The notes under the pieces were generated by a model. It ran no database searches. It was not told the DNA's origin and saw only the letters and a program-made list of their open reading frames with translations. This document shows, one piece after another, positions 16,079 to 25,199 of a stretch of 64,000 nucleotides of DNA. Both the position numbers and the translations under genes were made by a program. The DNA lies in NCBI RefSeq assembly GCF_041224545.1, contig NZ_JBGFGP010000125.1:1-64000 (forward strand), read 5' to 3'. Source of the DNA: Sedimentitalea sp041224545. Its GTDB lineage: Bacteria > Pseudomonadota > Alphaproteobacteria > Rhodobacterales > Rhodobacteraceae. Numbering within the stretch: the first letter of the stretch is position 1; the number at the start of each line of letters is the position of its first letter.

Positions 16079-17230
16079 TCAGCCCTTCATGCCATCCCAA
16101 AAGGATTTCACCGAGGAAAAGAACGAATTGGATTCCGGATTGTTGTCCTCGCCCAGTTCCTCGAATTCGCGCAGCAGTTCCTTCTGACGGCTGGTCAGAT
16201 TGACCGGTGTTTCCACTGCCAGTTCGATGAACATGTCACCTGTCCCGCCACCGCGCAGCGCCGGCATGCCCTTGCCACGCAAGCGCATCTGGCGACCGGA
16301 CTGGCTGCCCGACGGGATCTGGACCCGCCCGCGGCCACCATCGATCGTGGGGACTTCGATTGCGCCGCCAAGCGCCGCCTTGGCCATGCTGACCGGGACG
16401 CGGCAATAGAGATTGGTGCCATCCCGTTCAAACAGATCGTGCGCCTGCACTTCGACAAAGATATAGAGGTCACCCGGCGGGCCTCCACGCATCCCCGCCT
16501 CGCCCTCGCCGGCAAGACGAATGCGGGTGCCTGTCTCGACACCTGCGGGAATATTGACGTTCAGTGCCCGATCCTTTTCGACGCGTCCCTGTCCGCCGCA
16601 AACCTTGCAGGGGTTCTTGATGATCTGCCCCAGCCCGGAACAGGTCGGACAGGTCCGCTCAACCGTAAAGAAGCCCTGCTGCGCGCGCACCTTGCCCATC
16701 CCCGAACAGGTCGGGCATGTCGTCGGTTCCGATCCCCCTTCCGATCCGTTTCCGTCGCAGGCCGAACAGGCCACCGCAGTAGGCACGTTGATGGTTTTCT
16801 GCAAACCGGAATAGGCATCTTCCATGGTGACGCGCAGGTTGTAACGCAGGTCCGCACCGCGCGCCGGGCGTCGTCCGCCGCCGCCCCGCTGTCCGCCCAT
16901 GAAATCGCCGAAAAGATCGTCGAACACATCGGAAAAGGCCGAAGAGAAATCGCCGCCACCAAACCCCTGACCGGGCCGTCCGCCGCGTCCGCCTCCCATG
17001 CCGCCCTCGAAGGCGGCGTGACCGAACCGGTCATAGGCGGCTTTCTTTTCGGCATCCTTGAGAACTTCGTAGGCCTCGTTGGCCTCCTTGAACTGGCTTT
17101 CCGCGTCGGGGTTGCCGGCATTCCGGTCGGGGTGCAGTTCCTTGGCCTTCCTGCGATAGGCCTTCTTGATTTCGTCGGACGAGGCGCCCTTGGTCACGCC
17201 AAGCACGTCATAGAAGTCGCGTTTTGACAT
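16079..17230 (-). CDS. dnaJ: Chaperone DnaJ
   Basis: This is a 383-residue type I Hsp40. The J domain carries HPD (LHPDRNAG), then comes a Gly/Phe-rich linker. The zinc region has all four CXXCXGXG repeats (CSACDGNG, CPTCSGMG, CPTCSGLG, CKVCGGQG). It stimulates DnaK and delivers unfolded clients. The ATG at 17230 follows CAGGAGGACAACAG. It lies 76 bp downstream of dnaK in the standard dnaK-dnaJ order. Confidence 0.98.
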   Translation of the reverse strand: MSKRDFYDVLGVTKGASSDEIKKAYRRKAKELHPDRNAGNPDAESQFKEANEAYEVLKDAEKKAAYDRFGHAAFEGGMGGGRGGRPGQGFGGGDFSSAFSDVFDDLFGDFMGGQRGGGGRRPARGADLRYNLRVTMEDAYSGLQKTINVPTAVACSACDGNGSEGGSEPTTCPTCSGMGKVRAQQGFFTVERTCPTCSGLGQIIKNPCKVCGGQGRVEKDRALNVNIPAGVETGTRIRLAGEGEAGMRGGPPGDLYIFVEVQAHDLFERDGTNLYCRVPVSMAKAALGGAIEVPTIDGGRGRVQIPSGSQSGRQMRLRGKGMPALRGGGTGDMFIELAVETPVNLTSRQKELLREFEELGEDNNPESNSFFSSVKSFWDGMKG

Positions 17231-17306
17231 TCTGTTGTCCTCCTGTCTGAACGTCAGAGGGCCGGCGCCGCGATCGGGCCGGCCCATCCAGTTTCAAACA
17301 AGCGCC

Positions 17307-19214
17307 TTATGCACGCTTGTTATCGTCCAGATCCTCGAACTCTGCATCGACGATATCATCGTCGCCCGGGCCCGCATCGGCTGCCGCCGGTTCTTCTTCC
17401 GACTCCTGGCTGGCCTTGTAGATGGCTTCGCCAAGTTTCATCGCCGCTTCGGTCACGTTCTGGATGCCGGACTTGATCTTCTCGGCATTCTCGCTTTCCA
17501 GCTCGTCCTTGAGCGCCGCAATCGCCAGTTCGATCGCTTCGATGGTGGTCGGGTCCACCTTGTCGGAATGCTCTTCCATCGACTTTTCCGTCGAATGGAT
17601 GAGGCTCTCCGCCTGGTTCTTGGCGTCGACAAGCTCGCGACGGGCCTTGTCTGCCTCGGCGTTTTCCTCGGCATCCTTGACCATCTTTTCGATGTCCTCA
17701 TCCGACAGACCGCCCGAAGCCTGGATGGTGATCTTCTGCTCCTTGCCGGTGCCCTTGTCCATGGCCCCGACCGACACGATGCCGTTGGCGTCGATGTCAA
17801 AGGTGACTTCGATCTGCGGCATGCCGCGCGGAGCGGGCGGGATGTTTTCGAGGTTGAACTGGCCGAGGATCTTGTTGTCGGCGGCCATTTCACGCTCACC
17901 CTGGAACACACGGATGGTCACGGCGTTCTGGTTGTCCTCGGCCGTCGAGAAGATCTGCGACTTCTTCGTCGGGATCGTCGTGTTGCGGTCGATCAGGCGG
18001 GTGAACACGCCACCCAGCGTCTCGATGCCCAGCGACAGAGGCGTCACGTCGAGCAGCACAACATCCTTGACGTCACCTTGCAGAACACCGGCCTGGATGG
18101 CCGCGCCCATGGCAACAACCTCGTCCGGGTTCACACCCTTGTGCGGCTCCTTGCCAAAGAACTTGGTCACTTCCTCAACGACCTTGGGCATGCGGGTCAT
18201 ACCGCCGACCAGAACGATCTCGTCCACGTCGGAGGCCGACAGACCGGCATCCTTGAGCGCCGCCTGGCACGGCTTCAGCGAAGCCTTGATCAGGTCGCCG
18301 ACCAGGCTTTCCAGTTTCGCGCGGGTCAGTTTCATGACCATGTGCAGCGGCTGGCCGCCCTTCGGATCCATCGAGATGAACGGCTGGTTGATCTCGGTCT
18401 GCGAGCTGCTGGACAGTTCGATCTTGGCCTTTTCGGCAGCTTCCTTGAGCCGCTGCAACGCCATCTTGTCCTTGGTCAGGTCGACGCCGTTTTCCTTTTT
18501 GAACTCGTCAGCGAGGTAATTGACGATCCGCATATCAAAGTCTTCACCGCCAAGGAACGTGTCGCCATTGGTGGATTTCACTTCGAACAGGCCGTCGTCG
18601 ATTTCAAGGATGGTCACGTCGAATGTACCGCCGCCGAGGTCATAGACCGCGATGGTGTGCGTGTCTTTCTTGTCAAGACCATAGGCCAGCGCCGCCGCAG
18701 TCGGTTCGTTGATGATACGCAACACTTCCAGACCGGCGATCTTGCCCGCATCCTTGGTGGCCTGACGCTGGGCGTCGTTGAAATAGGCCGGCACCGTGAT
18801 GACAGCCTGGCTGACCTCCTCGCCAAGATAGGATTCGGCGGTTTCCTTCATCTTGCCGAGGATGAAGGCCGAGATCTGGCTCGGTGAATATTTCTCGCCC
18901 TTGGCTTCCACCCATGCGTCGCCATTGCCGCCATCGATCACCGAGAAGGGCAGGTTCTTCTTGTCCTTGGCCAGATCCGGATCGTCATTGCGACGACCGA
19001 TCAGGCGCTTGACGCCGAAAATGGTGTTGTCCGGGTTGGTGACGGCCTGACGCTTTGCGGGCTGGCCGACAAGCCGCTCTTCGTCCGTGAAGGCGACGAT
19101 GGAGGGGGTGGTCCGGGCGCCCTCGGCGTTTTCGATCACGCGGGGCTGGCTTCCGTCCATGATGGCAACACAGCTGTTCGTGGTGCCGAGGTCGATTCCG
19201 ATTACTTTGCTCAT
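17307..19214 (-). CDS. dnaK: Chaperone DnaK (Hsp70)
   Basis: This is a 635-residue Hsp70 of normal length. The nucleotide-binding domain starts MSKVIGIDLGTTNSCVAIMD and carries AVYDLGGGTFDVTIL and VLVGGMTRMPKV. The C-terminal lid ends in the acidic tail DDDIVDAEFEDLDDNKRA. It is an ATP-dependent cytoplasmic chaperone. A heat-shock-like promoter is visible about 120 bp upstream. Confidence 0.99.
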   Translation of the reverse strand: MSKVIGIDLGTTNSCVAIMDGSQPRVIENAEGARTTPSIVAFTDEERLVGQPAKRQAVTNPDNTIFGVKRLIGRRNDDPDLAKDKKNLPFSVIDGGNGDAWVEAKGEKYSPSQISAFILGKMKETAESYLGEEVSQAVITVPAYFNDAQRQATKDAGKIAGLEVLRIINEPTAAALAYGLDKKDTHTIAVYDLGGGTFDVTILEIDDGLFEVKSTNGDTFLGGEDFDMRIVNYLADEFKKENGVDLTKDKMALQRLKEAAEKAKIELSSSSQTEINQPFISMDPKGGQPLHMVMKLTRAKLESLVGDLIKASLKPCQAALKDAGLSASDVDEIVLVGGMTRMPKVVEEVTKFFGKEPHKGVNPDEVVAMGAAIQAGVLQGDVKDVVLLDVTPLSLGIETLGGVFTRLIDRNTTIPTKKSQIFSTAEDNQNAVTIRVFQGEREMAADNKILGQFNLENIPPAPRGMPQIEVTFDIDANGIVSVGAMDKGTGKEQKITIQASGGLSDEDIEKMVKDAEENAEADKARRELVDAKNQAESLIHSTEKSMEEHSDKVDPTTIEAIELAIAALKDELESENAEKIKSGIQNVTEAAMKLGEAIYKASQESEEEPAAADAGPGDDDIVDAEFEDLDDNKRA

Positions 19215-19332
19215 TTTGGTTTTTGATCCCTAGCTGTTTCAAGGCGATGACCCGAGGCCTGAACCCGTTATGGCATCCCGACCCCGATTGTGTTGCGCGA
19301 TAGCGGGGGTCCCGCCAGTGCGCGTCCCGGCG

Positions 19333-19362
19333 TATATAGGGAGCAGTCATGCGGCCTGCAAC
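19333..19362 (-). promoter_or_regulatory. RpoH-like heat-shock promoter for dnaK
   Basis: On the minus strand GTTGCA (19362-19357) is followed after 16 bases by CCTATATA (19340-19333). This resembles the alphaproteobacterial RpoH pattern of a TTG-containing -35 and a C-rich TAT -10. It lies about 120 bp upstream of the dnaK ATG. The 5' base of the -35 (G instead of C) is off consensus. Confidence 0.5.
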
Positions 19363-19434
19363 CGTCGTTGCGCGGCTGAATTCACGAATCTTGGAAGAAT
19401 TTTGAACCGGTTTGTCAGGAAAGGAGAACCGTCG

Positions 19435-20037
19435 GTGGGCTGTCTTGAATTGCGCGGCTTCGGGATATGGAAGGGCATGCTGGATCCGGCCAGACAGGAG
19501 GCGGTGGTCGCGGCGGTGCGCGACGTGGTGAGCGCGGCGCCTCTGTTCCAACCTGAAACGCCCTATGGACGACCGATGTCGGTGCGTATGACATCGGCAG
19601 GACGCCTTGGCTGGTACTCGGACCAGCGCGGCTATCGTTATGCGCCGCGCCATCCCGGTGGCGCGGAATGGCCCGCGATTCCCGAGGTCATCCTCACGAT
19701 CTGGCGTGAGGTCACCGGCCTTGAAAGGCAACCGGATTGCTGCCTGATCAACTGGTATGGCGAAGGCGCACGGATGGGCCTGCACCAGGATCGCGACGAG
19801 GCCGATTTTTCCTGGCCGGTCGTGTCCATTTCACTGGGCGATGACGGGCTGTTTCGCATCGGCAATCCAACGCGGGGCGGATCGACAGAATCGCTATGGC
19901 TGACATCGGGGGATGTCGTGGTCATGGGCGGGGCGGCGCGGCTGACCTATCACGGGATCGATCGTATCCGGTTTCGATCCTCGCGACTTTTGCCGAAGGG
20001 GGGACGACTGAACCTGACATTGCGGGTTGTGACGTGA
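19435..20037 (+). CDS. alkB: AlkB-type alpha-ketoglutarate-dependent DNA repair dioxygenase
   Basis: This is a 200-residue Fe(II)/2-oxoglutarate dioxygenase that reverses alkylation damage such as 1-methyladenine and 3-methylcytosine. Iron ligands are His117 and Asp119 (GLHQDRDE) and His173 (TYHGIDRI). The 2-oxoglutarate-binding arginine lies in the C-terminal NLTLR. The GTG at 19435 follows AAGGAGAACCGTCG and gives the usual length. An in-frame ATG at 19270 would extend across the dnaK promoter. Confidence 0.9.
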   Translation: MGCLELRGFGIWKGMLDPARQEAVVAAVRDVVSAAPLFQPETPYGRPMSVRMTSAGRLGWYSDQRGYRYAPRHPGGAEWPAIPEVILTIWREVTGLERQPDCCLINWYGEGARMGLHQDRDEADFSWPVVSISLGDDGLFRIGNPTRGGSTESLWLTSGDVVVMGGAARLTYHGIDRIRFRSSRLLPKGGRLNLTLRVVT

Positions 20038-20077
20038 TCGGGATCATCGCGACCTGTGCGCGTGCAGGGACGACATG

Positions 20078-20127
20078 GCGAGGGGCACTGCCCCTCGCAC
20101 TCCCCGGAGTATTTAGCCAAAGATGAA
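20078..20127. repeat. Dispersed palindromic intergenic repeat, copy B (terminator-like hairpin)
   Basis: This is an inverted copy of the element at 5011-5062. The hairpin has 9-bp arms GCGAGGGGC/GCCCCTCGC around loop ACT (20078-20098). ACTCCCCGGAGTAT and CAAAGATGAA follow. It lies between convergent alkB and the ABC-2 permease, the same type of site as copy A. Confidence 0.7.
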
Positions 20128-20138
20128 ATGGAACCGGA

Positions 20139-20960
20139 TCAGCGGCGGGCCCCCCAGCTGACCGAGACGTGGCGCCGGGTATAGAACTCGCCCATGAGAC
20201 CGATCACGATGAAGACCACACCGAGCCACCAGGCATAGTGCCAGTTGCTGAAATGCGGGTTGTAGTTGATGAAGACGAAGCCGCGGGCCTGATCGATCGC
20301 GTGAAACAGCGGGTTCCAGTCGAACATTGCGAGCATGTACGCCGGCAGCGTGTTGGCCAGGAACATTTTTCCCGAAGCGATCATGTTGGCACGCTGGTAG
20401 ATCGTGACCAGGATACCGACCGCCATCGGAAACCACGGTCTGAGCACCATGAAGATCAGCCCGACCCCGCATCCTGTGAACCAGGCAAGAAGCAGCATTC
20501 CGAACGCGGCGGCGGGATGCTCGATCTCTATCGGGGTGAAGGCGATATGATAGATCAGAAGGATCGTGAACATCGACAGCGTCTGGACATAGAGCGATGC
20601 CAGCGCCGCCGCGGAAATGGAAACGATCGTGTTCATCGGGCCATGCTGCATCAGCGGTGAATTCGGCCCCTCGGCGCCGGCGACGGCGCTTACGGCCTTG
20701 GTATGGCAGATGAACAGGAAGATGCCGGACATCACGTAGAGCAGGAAATCGCCCCGCACCGCCGAACCGCGCAGCCCCAGGACGATGAACATGAAATAGA
20801 ACACCATGACGAAAAGCACGATCTGCATCATGTTCAGCAGGATCGCAACCAACGCGTTGTGGTGGCGTTTGCGCACGTTGCGCGCCACGGCGTGATAGAT
20901 CAGTCCGGCGATCTGCGCGGCGCCAGCCAGCCTGGATTTGCCTCGGGGTTGAACGAACAT
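20139..20960 (-). CDS. ABC-2 type polysaccharide export permease (KpsM-like)
   Basis: This is about 273 residues with six predicted membrane segments (for example ILLNMMQIVLFVMVFYFMFI and LGVVFIVIGLMGEFY) and the C-terminal FYTRRHVSVSWGARR typical of KpsM/Wzm-like permeases. It would export a polysaccharide across the inner membrane with an ATPase that is not in this window. Start MFVQPRGKSRL at 20960 is preferred over 21056, although its ribosome site is weak. cysQ and kdsB are divergent from it. Confidence 0.8.
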   Translation of the reverse strand: MFVQPRGKSRLAGAAQIAGLIYHAVARNVRKRHHNALVAILLNMMQIVLFVMVFYFMFIVLGLRGSAVRGDFLLYVMSGIFLFICHTKAVSAVAGAEGPNSPLMQHGPMNTIVSISAAALASLYVQTLSMFTILLIYHIAFTPIEIEHPAAAFGMLLLAWFTGCGVGLIFMVLRPWFPMAVGILVTIYQRANMIASGKMFLANTLPAYMLAMFDWNPLFHAIDQARGFVFINYNPHFSNWHYAWWLGVVFIVIGLMGEFYTRRHVSVSWGARR

Positions 20961-21076
20961 GGGTCTGTGATCCTGTGACGCTGGCCAACTTGACACGGAA
21001 ATCTTGCCGAACCGTTGCGCTGCCATCATAAGGGGCGGACAATCGCTTATCAACAAACCGCATCGGAGTAGCCCGC

Positions 21077-21874
21077 GTGACCCATGAAGAGCTGATCCCC
21101 GTTATCCGCCGACTGTCCATCGAGGCAGGCGCCAAGATCATGGAGATTTACAATTCGGACGATTTCGACGTGAAGGTCAAATCCGACGACAGCCCGGTGA
21201 CGGCAGCGGACGAAGCCGCCGACGCGCTGATTTCGGCCGGGCTGCGCGCGGCGTTTCCCGATGTGATGCTGGTCACCGAAGAACAAGCGGAAAGCCACAG
21301 CGAGACCGGCGATACGTTTCTGATCGTCGATCCGCTGGATGGCACCAAGGAATTCATCCACCGTCGCGGCGATTTCACGGTGAACATTGCACTGGTCGAA
21401 AACGGCGTGCCGACGCGTGGCGTGGTCTATGCCCCGGCCAAGGGACGCATGTTCTATACACAGGCGGATGGGCAATCGGTCGAGGAGAGCGGCGCGCTGG
21501 CCGCCGACACGATCGGTCCGGTCAGCCCGATCACGGTCGCGACGCCCGACAACAGCGCGTTGATGGTCGTGGCGAGCAAATCCCATCGCGACCAGGCGAC
21601 GGATGACTATATCAACAAATATGACGTGAAGGACATGAAGAGCGCGGGATCGTCGCTGAAATTCTGTCTTGTCGCCACGGGCGAAGCCGATCTTTACCCG
21701 CGCGTCGGGCGCACGATGGAATGGGACACCGCGGCTGGCCATGCCGTGTTGCAGGGCGCTGGCGGCAGGGTGGTGCGTTTTGACGATCATAGCCCGCTGA
21801 CCTACGGCAAGGAGGGGTATGCCAATCCATTTTTCATCGCCTATGCCCCCGGCGTCACCCTGATGAGCGCCTGA
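21077..21874 (+). CDS. cysQ: 3'(2'),5'-bisphosphate nucleotidase CysQ
   Basis: This is a 265-residue inositol-monophosphatase-fold enzyme. Metal-binding motifs are VTEEQ, DPLDGTKEF and WDTAAGHAV. It hydrolyses PAP (3'-phosphoadenosine 5'-phosphate), the by-product of PAPS-dependent sulfation and sulfate reduction. That could serve the sulfotransferase-like protein at 29.1 kb. Its stop shares one base with the kdsB start (TGATG). Confidence 0.93.
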   Translation: MTHEELIPVIRRLSIEAGAKIMEIYNSDDFDVKVKSDDSPVTAADEAADALISAGLRAAFPDVMLVTEEQAESHSETGDTFLIVDPLDGTKEFIHRRGDFTVNIALVENGVPTRGVVYAPAKGRMFYTQADGQSVEESGALAADTIGPVSPITVATPDNSALMVVASKSHRDQATDDYINKYDVKDMKSAGSSLKFCLVATGEADLYPRVGRTMEWDTAAGHAVLQGAGGRVVRFDDHSPLTYGKEGYANPFFIAYAPGVTLMSA

Positions 21875-22674
21875 TGGCGGTCCTGATTGTCATCCCTGCA
21901 CGTTACGCATCGTCACGGTATCCGGGCAAACCGCTGGTGCCGCTGACCGGGGCGAATGGCACGGCACGGACCCTGATCGAGCGCTCCTGGCGCGCGGCGC
22001 GGGCGGTGGCCGGTGTCGATCATGTGGTGGTTGCCACCGATGATGACCGAATTCGCTCCGCCTGCGAAGGCTTCGGTGCAGACGTGGTGATGACATCGCC
22101 AGACTGCGCCAACGGCACGGAGCGATGCGCCGAGGCGCATCGGGCGCTTGGCAACGGTTATGAGATCGTGGTCAATCTTCAGGGCGATGCGCCTTTGACA
22201 CCGCACTGGTTTGTCGAAGATCTCGTCTCTGGACTGCGGGCCGACACGGACGCAGGGGTTGCGACGCCGGTCCTGCGGTGTGACGGTGCGGCGCTGAACG
22301 GATTCCTGGCGGACCGCAAGGCCGGGCGGGTCGGCGGGACCACGGCGGTCTTTGCCGCGGACAAGAGCGCGATGTACTTTTCCAAGGAGGTGATCCCGTT
22401 CACCCCGGACACCTATGCCGACGATGCCGAAACTCCGGTTTTTCACCATGTCGGGGTCTATGCCTATCGACCGGATGCGCTGGCCGCCTATCCCGACTGG
22501 ACCATGGGGCCGCTGGAACGGCTGGAAGGGCTCGAGCAATTGCGCTTCATGGAGAACGGGAGCAGGATCCTGTGCGTCGAAGTCCAAGCGCGCGGTCGGC
22601 AATTCTGGGAATTGAACAATCCCGAAGACGTGCCGCGCCTGGAGACGATGATGAAACAGATGGGGCTGGAGTGA
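21874..22674 (+). CDS. kdsB: 3-deoxy-manno-octulosonate cytidylyltransferase
   Basis: This is a 266-residue nucleotidyltransferase that makes CMP-Kdo from CTP and Kdo. The N-terminal signature is VIPARYASSRYPGKPLV, and VNLQGDAPLTP is the substrate-loop region. Kdo is needed for lipid A-core and for KpsM-exported capsules. It is coupled to cysQ by a TGATG overlap. The divergent KpsM-like permease raises the possibility that this copy serves capsule rather than LPS. Confidence 0.92.
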   Translation: MAVLIVIPARYASSRYPGKPLVPLTGANGTARTLIERSWRAARAVAGVDHVVVATDDDRIRSACEGFGADVVMTSPDCANGTERCAEAHRALGNGYEIVVNLQGDAPLTPHWFVEDLVSGLRADTDAGVATPVLRCDGAALNGFLADRKAGRVGGTTAVFAADKSAMYFSKEVIPFTPDTYADDAETPVFHHVGVYAYRPDALAAYPDWTMGPLERLEGLEQLRFMENGSRILCVEVQARGRQFWELNNPEDVPRLETMMKQMGLE

Positions 22675-23299
22675 TACGCAGACCAGAGGTACAGACACAG
22701 TCTTGCCTTTCGCATGAGGCACCCCCGAACAAGGCAGACCGCCGAAAAACGGGCCCTGTCGGATAACCGGTAAAGAAATATCGCAGCCGGCGATTCAGCC
22801 TCCCGCCCGTCGCCGTCATATAGCGCGTCGCACAATTTATATTTTTACACATCCGGCCCTGCGTCCGACGACATGGACACAGACCCGATCGCCGCGGTTT
22901 CCATTGATCGGAAAGGCAAAATTTCGCTTTTCCGCCGCCGGGTCGCTGCGGACGGCAGCCCGCCCATCTGGCATTGCCCGATTGCGATTGCTCTGCCGAC
23001 GCCCTAAGGTTGAGTCGGTGTTCCCGCGGGGCAAGCCACCAGGCCGGCGGATTTATGCGAGTTGACTGCCGTTGACGATATTTCCCCTTTTCACCCCCGA
23101 CCGATCTGTGTGTTTGTGTCGGCGGACGCAGAGGATCCGCGCAAATGGAGTGCTACCCTCCTGGAGCCGATATCGGCAAAGGCTCGATGTGTAGTTTGCG
23201 AAGCCGGGATGGAATGCGTATGACGACGGGCAGCGTATCGTGTATGACAGCGCCGGTCATGCAGTCCAAGTGTAGACATTTTTGAACTGAGAGAAGGCC
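22675..23299. other. 625-bp intergenic region upstream of galU, no supported gene
   Basis: I found no convincing protein or RNA gene. An AT-rich patch lies at 22835-22850 in otherwise GC-rich DNA. The galU ribosome site (GAGAGAAGG) is at the right end. A 32-codon reading frame at 23187-23285 could be a leader peptide but has only weak support. No clear sigma-70 promoter was identified, although galU must be transcribed from here. Confidence 0.6.
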
Positions 23300-24193
23300 A
23301 TGGGCAAGAAAGTAACAAAAGCAATTTTTCCGGTCGCCGGAATGGGGACGCGGTTTCTGCCGGCCACCAAATCGGTACCAAAGGAAATCATGACGCTGGT
23401 TGACCGCCCATTGGTGCAATACGCCATCGACGAAGCGCGCGCCGCCGGGATCAAGGAGTTCATCTTTGTCACCTCCAAGGGCAAGGGCGCTCTGGAAGAT
23501 TACTTTGATCACTCGCCGGTGCTCGAGCAGGAGCTTCGCCGCAAGGGCAAGACCGAGCTTCTGGAGATTCTCAAGGCCACGAACATGGAAAGCGGCGCCA
23601 TCGCCTATATTCGCCAGCACCGGGCCCTCGGACTGGGACATGCGGTATGGTGCGCACGGCGGCTGATTGCCAATGAACCCTTTGCGGTCATTCTGCCCGA
23701 TGACGTGATCGCCGCAGAAACCCCGTGCCTTCAACAGATGGTGGAGGCCTATGAAGAAACCGGCGGCAACATGGTTGCGGCGATGGAAGTCCCGCCCGAG
23801 GCCGCGTCGGCCTATGGCGTGCTGGATCTGGAAGAGGACCGGGGATCAATCGTCAAGGTCAAGGGCATGGTCGAAAAGCCCAAACCCGCCGAGGCTCCGT
23901 CGAACCTCGCGGTGATCGGCCGCTATATCCTCAGCCCGTCGATCCTGCGTAACCTCAACAAGATGAAGGAAGGCGCCGGCGGTGAAATCCAGCTCACCGA
24001 CGCGATTGCGCAGGACATCGGCACCTCCAATTCGGTCTACGGGTTCCGGTTCCGCGGACAGCGGTTCGATTGCGGCTCCAAGGCCGGTTTCCTGCAGGCC
24101 AGCGTCGCCTTTGCACTGGCGCGCGACGATCTGCGCGACGACCTCTCGCGCTATCTGCGCGATATCGTCCAGTTGGACAAAGCCGCCGAATAG
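23300..24193 (+). CDS. galU: UTP-glucose-1-phosphate uridylyltransferase
   Basis: This is a 297-residue enzyme of normal length. The nucleotide-binding start is AIFPVAGMGTRFLPATKSVPK, with Lys in VEKPKP and the acidic ILPDDVI further on. It makes UDP-glucose, the precursor for surface polysaccharides. It is the first gene of the glycan island, and galE follows 18 bp after its stop. Confidence 0.96.
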   Translation: MGKKVTKAIFPVAGMGTRFLPATKSVPKEIMTLVDRPLVQYAIDEARAAGIKEFIFVTSKGKGALEDYFDHSPVLEQELRRKGKTELLEILKATNMESGAIAYIRQHRALGLGHAVWCARRLIANEPFAVILPDDVIAAETPCLQQMVEAYEETGGNMVAAMEVPPEAASAYGVLDLEEDRGSIVKVKGMVEKPKPAEAPSNLAVIGRYILSPSILRNLNKMKEGAGGEIQLTDAIAQDIGTSNSVYGFRFRGQRFDCGSKAGFLQASVAFALARDDLRDDLSRYLRDIVQLDKAAE

Positions 24194-24211
24194 GTCGCGC
24201 GAGGATCAGCT

Positions 24212-25195
24212 ATGAACACCGTTCTGGTGACTGGTGGCGCCGGTTATATCGGGTCACATGCCTGCAAGGCACTGAAAGCCGCGGGCTATGTCCCTGTGAC
24301 CTATGACAATCTTGAAACCGGCTGGCAGGATGCGGTCAGGTTCGGCCCTTTCGAGCGGGGCGACCTGCTGGACCGTGCGCGACTGGATGAGGTCTTTGCA
24401 GCCCACAAGCCCATCGCCGTCATGCATTTTGCCGCCCTCAGCCAGGTCGGCGAAGCGATGAGCCAGCCGGGTCGCTACTGGCGCAACAATGTCGAGGGCT
24501 CTCTAACCCTGATCGAGGCGGCCGTTGCGGCGGGGTGCCTGAATTTCGTGTTTTCCTCGACCTGCGCCACCTATGGCGAACATGACAACGTGGTGCTGGA
24601 CGAAAACACACCACAGATGCCTCTCAACGCCTATGGCGCGTCCAAGCGCGCGATCGAGGACATCCTGCGCGATTTCGAGGCCGCCCACGGCCTCCGCCAC
24701 GTGATCTTTCGCTATTTCAACGTCGCGGGCGCAGATCCCGAGGCCGAAATTGGCGAGCATCACCGCCCAGAAACCCATCTCATCCCGATCATGCTCGAAG
24801 CGATCGACGGAAAGCGCGACGCGCTGACGGTTTTCGGAACGGATTATGACACGCCGGACGGCACTTGTATCCGCGATTATGTCCATGTCAGCGACCTGGT
24901 GGACGCCCACCTGCTAGGGCTGCAATGGCTCCTGGACGACAAGGGAAGCAAGGTGTTCAACCTTGGAACGGGCAGCGGATTTTCGGTGCGCGAGGTGATC
25001 GACCATTCCCGCACCGTCACCAATCGCGAGGTGCCATATGTCACCGGTCCGCGCCGTGCCGGAGACGCGACCAAGCTGGTATCGGGATCGATGCGGGCCG
25101 AGCAGGAGCTTGGCTGGAAACCGTCCCGATCCGATCTGCGCACCATGATCGCCGATGCCTGGCGCTGGCATGAGGCAGGCCATTACGACAAGTGA
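24212..25195 (+). CDS. galE: UDP-glucose 4-epimerase
   Basis: This is a 327-residue short-chain dehydrogenase-fold enzyme. The NAD site is VTGGAGYIGSHACKAL. Catalytic Ser/Tyr/Lys lie in FSSTCATYG and AYGASKRA. It interconverts UDP-glucose and UDP-galactose. With galU upstream and glycosyltransferases downstream it supplies sugar nucleotides for surface glycan. Confidence 0.96.
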   Translation: MNTVLVTGGAGYIGSHACKALKAAGYVPVTYDNLETGWQDAVRFGPFERGDLLDRARLDEVFAAHKPIAVMHFAALSQVGEAMSQPGRYWRNNVEGSLTLIEAAVAAGCLNFVFSSTCATYGEHDNVVLDENTPQMPLNAYGASKRAIEDILRDFEAAHGLRHVIFRYFNVAGADPEAEIGEHHRPETHLIPIMLEAIDGKRDALTVFGTDYDTPDGTCIRDYVHVSDLVDAHLLGLQWLLDDKGSKVFNLGTGSGFSVREVIDHSRTVTNREVPYVTGPRRAGDATKLVSGSMRAEQELGWKPSRSDLRTMIADAWRWHEAGHYDK

Positions 25196-25199
25196 CGTC

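Noticed and set aside
17235..18887. 550-codon open frame antisense to dnaK
   Set aside because: dnaK is certain on the other strand; the antisense product has no motif or ribosome site.
23187..23285. 32-codon leader peptide before galU
   Set aside because: The ribosome site is weak, composition is not informative and chance frames of this length are common.
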